This document shows positions 1-5,125 of a stretch of 8,467 nt of DNA, one piece after another; the first letter of the stretch is position 1, and each line of letters begins with the position of its first letter. This DNA comes from Ferroglobus sp. (GTDB lineage Archaea > Halobacteriota > Archaeoglobi > Archaeoglobales > Archaeoglobaceae). Position numbers and translations under genes: made by a program. The notes under the pieces are model-generated. The model made no database searches. It had not been told where the DNA came from and saw only the letters and a list, made by a program, of their open reading frames with translations. The stretch spans positions 1 through 8,467 of the forward strand of contig WAQS01000059.1 of assembly GCA_015520115.1 (NCBI GenBank), in the 5' to 3' direction.

Positions 1-1
1 G

Positions 2-61
2 AGGAACATGGGTCCCGTGAGATTCGTCCCCCTTATAGGGAAATTCGGTTTTAAGGATTGA
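2..61 (+). CDS. Possible 3' end of an unidentified upstream gene (partial)
   Basis: Reading from base 2, the + strand is open for 19 codons and stops at TGA 59-61. The tail reads RNMGPVRFVPLIGKFGFKD, a plausible protein C-terminus with alternating hydrophobic and basic residues. Base 1 is left as part of a split codon, so the gene would enter from outside the window. A second frame (from base 1, TAA at 52-54) is also open over this short span, and the assignment rests only on composition. I do not recognise the family. A TATA-like box follows 8 bases after the stop, which fits a gene boundary here. Confidence 0.3.
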   Translation, partial: RNMGPVRFVPLIGKFGFKD

Positions 62-68
62 AGAAAAA

Positions 69-76
69 GTTTAAAG
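69..76 (+). promoter_or_regulatory. Putative TATA box for the MNT/HEPN remnant
   Basis: A TTTAAA core preceded by a purine-rich stretch (AAGAAAAAG, a possible BRE) lies about 25 bases upstream of the GTG at 99. Archaeal initiation usually falls about 25 bases downstream of the box centre, so the transcript could start at or next to the GTG and be leaderless. There is no Shine-Dalgarno sequence before 99, which agrees with that. The call rests on spacing and composition only. Confidence 0.4.
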
Positions 77-98
77 AGTTCCGAAAAAAATTTTCTCC

Positions 99-518
99 GT
101 GGATGTGATTGAGGAGATTAAGAAAGATTTTAGAAAATTCGCTGATAAGTGCATGGGGATTTTACTCTACGGTTCCTACGCCAAAGGTGAACAGACACCA
201 AGAAGCGACGTCAATGTATGCATTGTCGGAGGAGAAAAGATCTTTGAGGAGGTAATGAGAGAGCTTGGAGGAAAGTACGACATAAAATTTTTTGAGGAAC
301 TTCCTCTTTACGTTAAAGTTGAGGTTGTGAAAAATCACGTAAAAATTTACGCTAAGGAAGAGCTTGACATGTATTTTTACAGGATTCTAAAGGTTTGGAA
401 GGACATGGAACACAGAATAAGGGAAAACGAGTTCGAAAGTATCGATGAAAAAATAAAAAAAAGACGGAGGTGGCTTAATGCGAAGAAAAAGATACTTAGA
501 GAAATTCGAATGGATTGA
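99..518 (+). CDS. MNT-domain nucleotidyltransferase (MntA-like antitoxin), motif altered, probably decaying
   Basis: This is a minimal nucleotidyltransferase of the DNA polymerase beta superfamily, the type paired with HEPN toxins. In characterised MntA/HepT pairs it AMPylates the toxin's RX4HXY tyrosine. The signature is visible at residues 25-39: GS, ten residues, then D37-V38-N39. The family motif is GSX10DXD, so the second metal-binding Asp is Asn here. D61 (YDIKFFEELPL) is a candidate third carboxylate. The start is GTG 99; an in-frame TAA at 72-74 rules out anything earlier, and GTG 105 is the only near alternative. The last ~20 residues are very basic (KIKKRRRWLNAKKK) and are encoded by the same DNA as the HEPN ribosome binding site and HEPN codons 1-14. 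The ORF therefore probably reads past its ancestral stop. The HEPN partner just downstream is broken, so this gene may no longer be under selection. The fold assignment is firm; present activity is doubtful. Confidence 0.8.
   Translation: MDVIEEIKKDFRKFADKCMGILLYGSYAKGEQTPRSDVNVCIVGGEKIFEEVMRELGGKYDIKFFEELPLYVKVEVVKNHVKIYAKEELDMYFYRILKVWKDMEHRIRENEFESIDEKIKKRRRWLNAKKKILREIRMD
466..473 (+). promoter_or_regulatory. Ribosome binding site of the HEPN remnant
   Basis: GGAGGTGG ends four bases before the ATG at 478. This strong site inside the MNT reading frame marks the original start of the HEPN gene and shows that MNT and HEPN once formed a coupled, overlapping pair. Confidence 0.6.
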
Positions 519-652
519 GAAACGCTGTAGCGCATCACTACAACCACTTAGATTTAAAAAAAGTTGAAGAGGCCATAGGTGAGGTGAATTCTCTCTACGA
601 TCTCGCGGCAAAACTCGTAAGAGTTGCGGAAAACATTCTTGAAAATGAGTAG
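478..652 (+). pseudogene. HEPN (HepT/DUF86-type) toxin gene, internally deleted and out of frame
   Basis: HEPN toxins of this type are RNases with an RX4HXY motif, encoded beside an MNT antitoxin. The remnant has two parts. From ATG 478 the frame reads MRRKRYLEKFEWIEKR, a typical N-terminus of these proteins, and then runs into non-homologous sequence. From about 512 to the TAG at 650-652, in the next frame, it reads GLRNAVAHHYNHLDLKKV and onward, which is the canonical HEPN C-terminal helix: R, four residues, H, one residue, Y, followed by LDLKKVEEAI. That second frame has a TAG at 497-499 and no start of its own, so it cannot be a separate intact gene. Intact relatives are about 130-145 residues from memory; about 60 remain, so roughly 75-85 central codons are missing. 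The junction lies in 512-524. A sequencing or assembly artefact could produce only the frame change, not the missing middle. Confidence 0.8.
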
Positions 653-654
653 GA

Positions 655-662
655 TTTATAAA
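655..662 (+). promoter_or_regulatory. TATA box for alanine dehydrogenase
   Basis: TTTATAAA starts three bases after the HEPN remnant's stop. Its centre is about 25 bases upstream of the ATG at 684, the usual archaeal distance from box to transcription start. The 20 bases before that ATG contain no Shine-Dalgarno sequence. A leaderless transcript starting at or near 684 is therefore predicted. Confidence 0.6.
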
Positions 663-683
663 CTTTAGACTCAAAAATGCTTT

Positions 684-1640
684 ATGGAAACTCTTATTCT
701 CACAAAAAGAGACGTTGAGAGTCTTTTGACGATGGAAGAAACAATAGCTGCTGTAGAGACCGCTTTCAGACTTCACGGAGAAAATAAAGTTCAAATGCCT
801 CCGAAGATTTATCTAAATTTCGAGGAAGGAGATTTGAGAGCGATGCCGGCTCAGGTTGGAGAGCGAGCAGGAATAAAGTGGGTGAATTCCCATCCGAGAA
901 ATCCGGAGAAGGGTTTACCGACGGTTATGGCTGTTTTGATTCTTAACGACCCTTCGACGGGGTTTCCCCTCTCCATAATGGACGCGACTCACCTCACAAA
1001 CATGCGTACTGGAGCTGCTGGAGCTGTGGCTGTAAAGTATCTCGCACCGAAAAATGCTGAGAGTGTTGGATTCATCGGGTGCGGGGTTCAAGCGAAGTTT
1101 CAGTTTCTGGCCGTAAAAGAGGTTATGGACGTTTCTCTTGTCAGAGCTTACGATGTGAGGAGTGAAACGGCTAAAAACTTCGCAAGCTTCGTCAAATCCT
1201 TTGGAATTGATGCTGAAGTTGCGGAAGCCGAAAGAGTTTGCAAGTGCGACGTTCTTATAACAACTACCCCGAGCAGGAAGCCGGTGGTAAAGGACGAATG
1301 GATCGAAGCGTTGCACATAAACGCTATAGGAGCCGATGCTCCCGGGAAACAGGAATTGGAGGAGAAAACGCTTTTAAGAGCGAAGATAGTCGTTGATGAT
1401 ATGGCTCAGGCTTTGCACAGCGGAGAAATCAACGTGGCAATATCCAAGGGAATTCTAAAGCCCGAAAACATCTACGCAACTCTTGGAGAAATCGTTGCCG
1501 GTAAGAAGAAGGGTAGAGAGGATAACGAGCTGACGATCTTCGATTCCACCGGATTGGCGATACAAGACATTGCAACAGCTTCAGTAGTTTACGAGAAAGC
1601 TGTTAGGGAGGGTTACGGAATCAAGCTGAGGATGTTCTGA
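684..1640 (+). CDS. ala: Alanine dehydrogenase, ornithine cyclodeaminase/mu-crystallin family
   Basis: This cytoplasmic enzyme catalyses NAD-dependent interconversion of L-alanine with pyruvate and ammonia. It belongs to the OCD/mu-crystallin fold, not to the bacterial Ald family. The 318 residues match the usual length (about 320). Visible features are K41 and R52, the substrate-contacting positions I recall for the A. fulgidus enzyme; the segment KWVNSHPRNPEKGLP (65-79); MRTGAAGA (107-114); the Rossmann dinucleotide loop IGCGVQA (131-137), where Cys replaces the commoner Thr or Ser; and GADAPGKQEL (216-225) with D218 as the likely general acid/base. The start at ATG 684 fits the upstream TATA box and probable leaderless transcript. 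Its TGA shares bases with the ATG of the next gene (TGATG at 1638-1642), so the two are co-transcribed and probably translationally coupled. Ornithine cyclodeaminase is the main alternative, but the archaeal alanine dehydrogenase subgroup fits better. Confidence 0.85.
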   Translation: METLILTKRDVESLLTMEETIAAVETAFRLHGENKVQMPPKIYLNFEEGDLRAMPAQVGERAGIKWVNSHPRNPEKGLPTVMAVLILNDPSTGFPLSIMDATHLTNMRTGAAGAVAVKYLAPKNAESVGFIGCGVQAKFQFLAVKEVMDVSLVRAYDVRSETAKNFASFVKSFGIDAEVAEAERVCKCDVLITTTPSRKPVVKDEWIEALHINAIGADAPGKQELEEKTLLRAKIVVDDMAQALHSGEINVAISKGILKPENIYATLGEIVAGKKKGREDNELTIFDSTGLAIQDIATASVVYEKAVREGYGIKLRMF

Positions 1641-2305
1641 TGAAGCTTGCGGCTTTCATCTCCGGTGGGAAAGATTCGATGCTTGCTTTACACAAAGCGA
1701 GTGAAAAGCATGAGGTGGTTTGTTTAGTTACAGTCAAGCCAGCAAATCCCGACTCCTACATGTTTCACACCGTCAACGTTGATTTGGTTGATTACATCGC
1801 CATCTGTTTGGAAAAACCTCTCTACAAAATCTTCGTTTCGGGAGAAAAGGAGAAGGAAGTTGAAGAAGTTGCTAAAGCTTTGGAGAATTTGAACGTGGAC
1901 GGAATAGTCATAGGAGGTATTGAAAGCGAGTATCAAAGAAGGAGGTTCGAGAAAATCTGCGAAGAGAACGGATTGAAGATGTTTGCCCCCTTGTGGAAGA
2001 AAAATCCTGAGGATATTGTAAGAGAGGTTGCCGAAAAGTTTGAAGCAATAATAGTAAAGGTTTCGGCTGAAGGGCTGGATGAGAAGTGGCTCGGGAGAAG
2101 GATCGATTCAAAAGCCGTGGAAGAACTTATGGAATTAAGTAAGAAGTACGGGATTCATCCAGCTGGGGAAGGTGGGGAATTTGAAACACTCGTTTTAAAT
2201 GCTCCACTCTACAAGAAAAAGTTGAAAATAAACGGATGGAGAATTCAAAAGGAAGCTTTGGCATCTTCACTCATTGTTGAAAAAATTGAACTCGAAAGTA
2301 AATAA
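1640..2305 (+). CDS. dph6: Diphthine-ammonia ligase (Dph6-type PP-loop ATPase)
   Basis: Dph6 catalyses the last step of diphthamide synthesis: ATP-dependent amidation of diphthine on the modified histidine of elongation factor 2, using ammonia. The 221-residue protein starts with the PP-loop SGGKDS (8-13), which binds ATP. It then has the family segments YMFHTVNVDLV (40-50), GGIESEYQRRRFEKIC (92-107) and the diagnostic GEGGEFETLVL (176-186). This is the short single-domain archaeal form, without the C-terminal RidA-like domains of eukaryotic Dph6. The start is fixed by the TGATG overlap with the alanine dehydrogenase gene; a weak GAGGA about 8 bases upstream may serve as the ribosome binding site. 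Assignment to the Dph6/MJ0570 family is secure from motifs. The exact reaction is inferred from characterised eukaryotic members. Confidence 0.85.
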   Translation: MKLAAFISGGKDSMLALHKASEKHEVVCLVTVKPANPDSYMFHTVNVDLVDYIAICLEKPLYKIFVSGEKEKEVEEVAKALENLNVDGIVIGGIESEYQRRRFEKICEENGLKMFAPLWKKNPEDIVREVAEKFEAIIVKVSAEGLDEKWLGRRIDSKAVEELMELSKKYGIHPAGEGGEFETLVLNAPLYKKKLKINGWRIQKEALASSLIVEKIELESK

Positions 2306-2314
2306 AGAGAAAGA

Positions 2315-2350
2315 TTTATCTATGGGCTCTCCTTATTTATTTGAGGTGAT
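2315..2350 (+). promoter_or_regulatory. Putative promoter and ribosome binding site for the superoxide reductase cluster
   Basis: The 48-base gap after dph6 holds a TATA-like TTTATCTA (2315-2322) preceded by purine-rich AGAGAAAGA, and a strong GAGGTGAT (2343-2350) just before the ATG at 2354. The box would place the transcript start near 2344, giving a very short leader or one overlapping the ribosome binding site. The box identity is therefore less certain than the ribosome site. That site decides the SOR start in favour of 2354 over the internal ATG at 2417. Confidence 0.5.
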
Positions 2351-2353
2351 CGG

Positions 2354-2740
2354 ATGAGTTGCGAGAACGACCTGTTTTGCGGGATAAACAGCGTTGTTGG
2401 TAAAAGCGTTGATGAAATGTCCGAGCTGGAGAAGAAGCATACTCCGGTAATATCTGCTCCGGATAAAGTCAAAGCTGGTGAACCTTTCGAGGTTAAAGTT
2501 GAAACCGGAGTTTACGTCAAGCATCCAAACGAATACGGACATTATTTCGCCTGGATCGAAATTTACTTGGACGACACGCCAGTAGCCAGATTCGACCTTC
2601 AGCCGGTGATGAGTTCCCCATCAGTTACTGTGAAGGTAACCGCTACCCACTCCCATGAAGGAAAGAGAAAAATTAAAGCCCGTGCCTTCTGCAACCTTCA
2701 TGGGGTATGGGAAAACGAAAAAGAGATAGAGGTGGAGTAA
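2354..2740 (+). CDS. sor: Superoxide reductase, one-iron (neelaredoxin/class II) type
   Basis: This protein reduces superoxide to hydrogen peroxide without releasing O2, using electrons usually delivered by rubredoxin. It is cytoplasmic, with no signal peptide. The His4Cys iron site is complete: H29 (EKKHTPVI), H57 and H63 (KHPNEYGHYFAW), and C113 with H116 (CNLHGVWE). K28 sits where the catalytic Lys is expected. The residue two before H29 is K27, where many SORs have the Glu that caps the oxidised iron; a Glu (E26) lies one residue further away. There is no desulforedoxin domain. Instead a ~22-residue N-terminal extension contains C3 and C9 (SCENDLFCG), a pair too small for a rubredoxin-type centre. 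A start at M22 would remove it, but only the ATG at 2354 has a ribosome binding site. The rubredoxin gene follows with no gap, and its GAGGTG site lies inside this gene's last codons. Confidence 0.9.
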   Translation: MSCENDLFCGINSVVGKSVDEMSELEKKHTPVISAPDKVKAGEPFEVKVETGVYVKHPNEYGHYFAWIEIYLDDTPVARFDLQPVMSSPSVTVKVTATHSHEGKRKIKARAFCNLHGVWENEKEIEVE

Positions 2741-2902
2741 ATGGCGAGGTACCAGTGTAAGGTTTGTGGATACGTATACGATGAGAATGAAGGAGATCCC
2801 GACAACGACATTCCGCCGGGAACCAAGTGGGAAGATTTGCCAGAAGATTGGGTTTGCCCTGTTTGTGGAGCGAGTAAAGAAGATTTCGAAAAAATTGAGT
2901 AA
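2741..2902 (+). CDS. rub: Rubredoxin (53 residues)
   Basis: Rubredoxin is a small cytoplasmic one-electron carrier with a single Fe(Cys)4 centre. The 53-residue product has the two canonical knuckles, CKVCGYVYD (C6, C9) and [11 protein letters not shown] (C39, C42). Between them lie the family landmarks [20 protein letters not shown]. Length and spacing are standard for rubredoxin. The ATG follows the superoxide reductase TAA directly, and GAGGTG at 2729-2734 is a well-placed ribosome binding site. Its neighbours identify probable partners: superoxide reductase upstream, for which rubredoxin is the usual donor, and the FprA flavodiiron protein downstream, whose relatives in some organisms also take electrons from rubredoxin. 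It is shorter than common ORF-length cut-offs and easily overlooked. Confidence 0.96.
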   Translation: MARYQCKVCGYVYDENEGDPDNDIPPGTKWEDLPEDWVCPVCGASKEDFEKIE

Positions 2903-2907
2903 TCGCT

Positions 2908-2924
2908 CTTCTTTTTTATTTTTT
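2908..2924 (+). terminator. Possible oligo-T terminator after rubredoxin
   Basis: The 34-base gap between rubredoxin and fprA contains T6-A-T6 (2912-2924) preceded by CTCTTC, with no hairpin. Oligo-T on the non-template strand is enough for intrinsic termination by archaeal RNA polymerase. It may end part of the SOR-rubredoxin transcripts and lower fprA expression. No separate TATA box for fprA is evident, so partial read-through is likely. Confidence 0.4.
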
Positions 2925-2931
2925 GAGGTGA
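2925..2931 (+). promoter_or_regulatory. Ribosome binding site of fprA
   Basis: GAGGTGA lies five bases before the ATG at 2937. An overlapping ATG at 2933 is in another frame and closer to the site, so spacing and the family-like N-terminus (MKIADNVFWVG) together select 2937. Confidence 0.6.
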
Positions 2932-2936
2932 GATGA

Positions 2937-4097
2937 ATGAAAATAGCGGACAATGTATTCTGGGTAGGCGTCGTGGACTGGAACGTTCGCGACTTCCACG
3001 GGTACAGCACAGTCTACGGCACTTCTTACAACGCTTATCTCGTAAAGGACGAGAAGGTGGTTTTGATCGACACGGTAAAATTCGGATTCGAAGATGAGCT
3101 GCTTGAAAAGCTTGAAGAACTGACGGATAAAATCGATTATCTCGTCGTCAATCACATCGAGATGGATCATGCTGGAGCTGTAAAAGCAGTTCTTGAAAAG
3201 TATCCTGAGGCAAAGATAATCACTAATGCGAGGGGAAAGAAGGGGTTAAAGGATGCTTACGGCATAGAAAAAGATATCGAGGTTGTTAAAACTGGAGATA
3301 GATTAAAGATCGGAAAGCAAGAGCTTACGTTTATCGAGATGCCGATGGTGCACTGGCCGGACAGCATGGCAACGTATTTGGCTGAGCAGAAAATACTGTT
3401 TCCGAACGACGCTTTTGGGATGCATTACGCAAGTTCAAAGATAATTGATTCGGAATTCGATAACGAAGAGCTTGAAAGGGTTTTCTTTGAAGCAGCAAAG
3501 TACTATGCGAACATAGTTCTGCCATACAGCCAGCAGGTGAAAAAAGTTCTTGGAGAGCTGAAGAAAATCGACATCGAAATGATCTGCCCCTCCCACGGAA
3601 TAATTTGGAGGGACAACGTAGAAAAAATCGTCAGGAAGTACGAGGAATGGAGTAACGGAAGGGCTGAAAGAAAAGTCGTAATTGCCTACGATTCGATGTG
3701 GGGCTACACGGAGAAGGCGTTAAAGAAAATCATCGAAGGAATTGAAGAAGTGGGCGTGCCTTACAGAATATACAAGCTTAGAGCTTCGGATTACACCGAA
3801 GTGATGGCTGAGGTTATGCAGTCGAAGGGGTTGATTGTGGGAAGTCCAACTCTAAACAGAGAGATATTTCCAAGCGTGGCAGCTTTTCTAACCTACATGA
3901 AAGGTTTAAAGCCTTTTAACAAGATTGCGGCAGCTTTCGGAAGCTACGGGTGGAGCGGAGAGGCTGTGGGGAAAATAGTGGGGGTGTTCGAAGAGCTGAA
4001 GTTCGAGGTTGTTGGAGCAATTAGGTTCAGGTTCAGTAGCGATGAAAAGTCTGAAGAACTGAAAGAGCTGGGAAGGAAGTTGGCTGAGAAATTATGA
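2937..4097 (+). CDS. fprA: Flavodiiron protein FprA (F420H2 oxidase / O2 reductase)
   Basis: This cytoplasmic enzyme reduces O2 to water with a diiron site and FMN; some flavodiiron proteins reduce NO instead. The 386 residues are the usual length for a two-domain class A member. The N-terminal metallo-beta-lactamase-like domain (about 1-240) has every diiron ligand: H73, E75, D77 and H78 in NHIEMDH, then H139 (MVHWPD), D158 (FPNDAFG) and H220 (PSHGIIW). The C-terminal flavodoxin domain (about 246-386) shows the phosphate loop YDSMWGYTEKA (251-261), then GSPTLNREIFPS (302-313) and FGSYGWSGEA (334-343), which contact FMN. The start VFWVGVVDWNVRDFHGY resembles methanogen FprA, which oxidises F420H2. 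The rubredoxin gene next door makes a rubredoxin donor equally possible. Its TGA overlaps the next ATG (ATGA at 4094-4097), implying translational coupling. Confidence 0.92.
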   Translation: MKIADNVFWVGVVDWNVRDFHGYSTVYGTSYNAYLVKDEKVVLIDTVKFGFEDELLEKLEELTDKIDYLVVNHIEMDHAGAVKAVLEKYPEAKIITNARGKKGLKDAYGIEKDIEVVKTGDRLKIGKQELTFIEMPMVHWPDSMATYLAEQKILFPNDAFGMHYASSKIIDSEFDNEELERVFFEAAKYYANIVLPYSQQVKKVLGELKKIDIEMICPSHGIIWRDNVEKIVRKYEEWSNGRAERKVVIAYDSMWGYTEKALKKIIEGIEEVGVPYRIYKLRASDYTEVMAEVMQSKGLIVGSPTLNREIFPSVAAFLTYMKGLKPFNKIAAAFGSYGWSGEAVGKIVGVFEELKFEVVGAIRFRFSSDEKSEELKELGRKLAEKL

Positions 4098-5125
4098 GAG
4101 GCATTTTAATCTCTTCCGTTGAAGAAAAGGCTGGAAAAACCTCGTTAATTCTCGCTCTGAACGAAATATTTTCTGGATACAAAACCGCGTATTTCAAACC
4201 CTTCGGAACGAGTCCGGTTAGGGTGGGAGAATTTTTAGTTGACGATGATTTAAAAATAGTCGAAGAGAATTTCAGCAAGAGTTTGAATCCCATAGTCCTC
4301 GACATGCCTTATGCTGAGTTCGTTTATTCGAGCGATTCCGTTGAGTTGAAAAAAGCCATAATTGAAGCTTACGAGGAGCTCGACGCAGATATCGTTTTCG
4401 TGGAAGGCTCGTCTGAATACAAAGTTGGGAAGTCCCTCGGCATTAGCGATGATATGGTTGCGGAAATCCTCGACCTCAAGGTGTTGGTTATCGCAAAGTA
4501 CTCGAACGACTTCGTGATAGACAGGGTTCTTACGGCTAAGGATGTTTTTAAAGAGAGGTTAAGAAAGGTTTTAATCAACCAACTCACTGGGTACAAAACT
4601 TCTTACGTAAGTGCAGTGGTTGGGAAGGTTTTTACCGAGAACGACCTGAGCGTTGTGGGGGTTTTGCCGAGGGATCCTCTCCTTGCGGGAATGTCGATCG
4701 AAGAGGTGAGAGAAGCAGTCGAAGGGGAATTCGTTGTTAAAGCTGAGGAGGGAATAATCGAGCATTTTATCATCGGTGCGATGTCGAAGAGGTCTGCTGA
4801 AAAGTTTTTAGCTGGAAAGGATAACTTAGCTGTAATCACCGGCGGAGACAGAAAAGACATCCAGCTTCTCGCTCTGAACTACAGCAACGTCAAATGCCTA
4901 ATTCTCACGGGGAATCTTTACCCAGAGAAAGACGTAATTGAAAAGGCAAGCAGAAAAGGTGTTTCGGTAATAGTTGTTCCCGAGGACACGTTAACTACCA
5001 CTGAACAGCTTGAGGAGGCTATGAGGAAGGCTAAGATAAAGGGAAAGGAGAAAATAGAGAGGATGGTTGAGCTCGTTAAAATGCACGTGAATGTAGATGA
5101 AATAGAGAAGTACATTTTCGACTGA
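4094..5125 (+). CDS. BioD-like/DRTGG-domain protein (phosphotransacetylase N-terminal-like), function unknown
   Basis: The 343 residues resemble the stand-alone archaeal homologues of the N-terminal half of long phosphotransacetylases (COG0857-like), without the acetyltransferase domain. Residues 1 to about 210 form a BioD-like P-loop domain. It has a nucleotide loop SSVEEKAGKTS (7-17, aligning with BioD GTDTGVGKT), YFKPFGT (33-39, like the BioD YKP segment), an acidic VDDD (49-52) and VEGSSEYKVGKSLG (103-116). Residues of about 215-325 form a DRTGG domain, recognisable from AVITGGDRKDIQLLAL (246-261). ATP-dependent ligase or sensory roles have been guessed for this family, but I know of no established reaction. 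The start overlaps the fprA stop by four bases, so it is made together with FprA, which suggests a shared role or shared regulation. It ends at TGA 5123-5125, touching the argS stop on the other strand. Confidence 0.75.
   Translation: MRGILISSVEEKAGKTSLILALNEIFSGYKTAYFKPFGTSPVRVGEFLVDDDLKIVEENFSKSLNPIVLDMPYAEFVYSSDSVELKKAIIEAYEELDADIVFVEGSSEYKVGKSLGISDDMVAEILDLKVLVIAKYSNDFVIDRVLTAKDVFKERLRKVLINQLTGYKTSYVSAVVGKVFTENDLSVVGVLPRDPLLAGMSIEEVREAVEGEFVVKAEEGIIEHFIIGAMSKRSAEKFLAGKDNLAVITGGDRKDIQLLALNYSNVKCLILTGNLYPEKDVIEKASRKGVSVIVVPEDTLTTTEQLEEAMRKAKIKGKEKIERMVELVKMHVNVDEIEKYIFD

Noticed and set aside
99..652. A working MNT/HEPN toxin-antitoxin system
   Set aside because: The HEPN gene lacks its central part and its two remaining pieces are in different frames, so no toxin can be made.
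387..794. 135-codon open frame on the - strand across the HEPN remnant
   Set aside because: The predicted protein resembles no family, is rich in residues expected from antisense reading, and overlaps recognisable + strand coding sequence and a promoter.
2417..2740. Shorter superoxide reductase starting at the internal ATG (MSELEKKH)
   Set aside because: No ribosome binding site precedes it, whereas GAGGTGAT precedes 2354.
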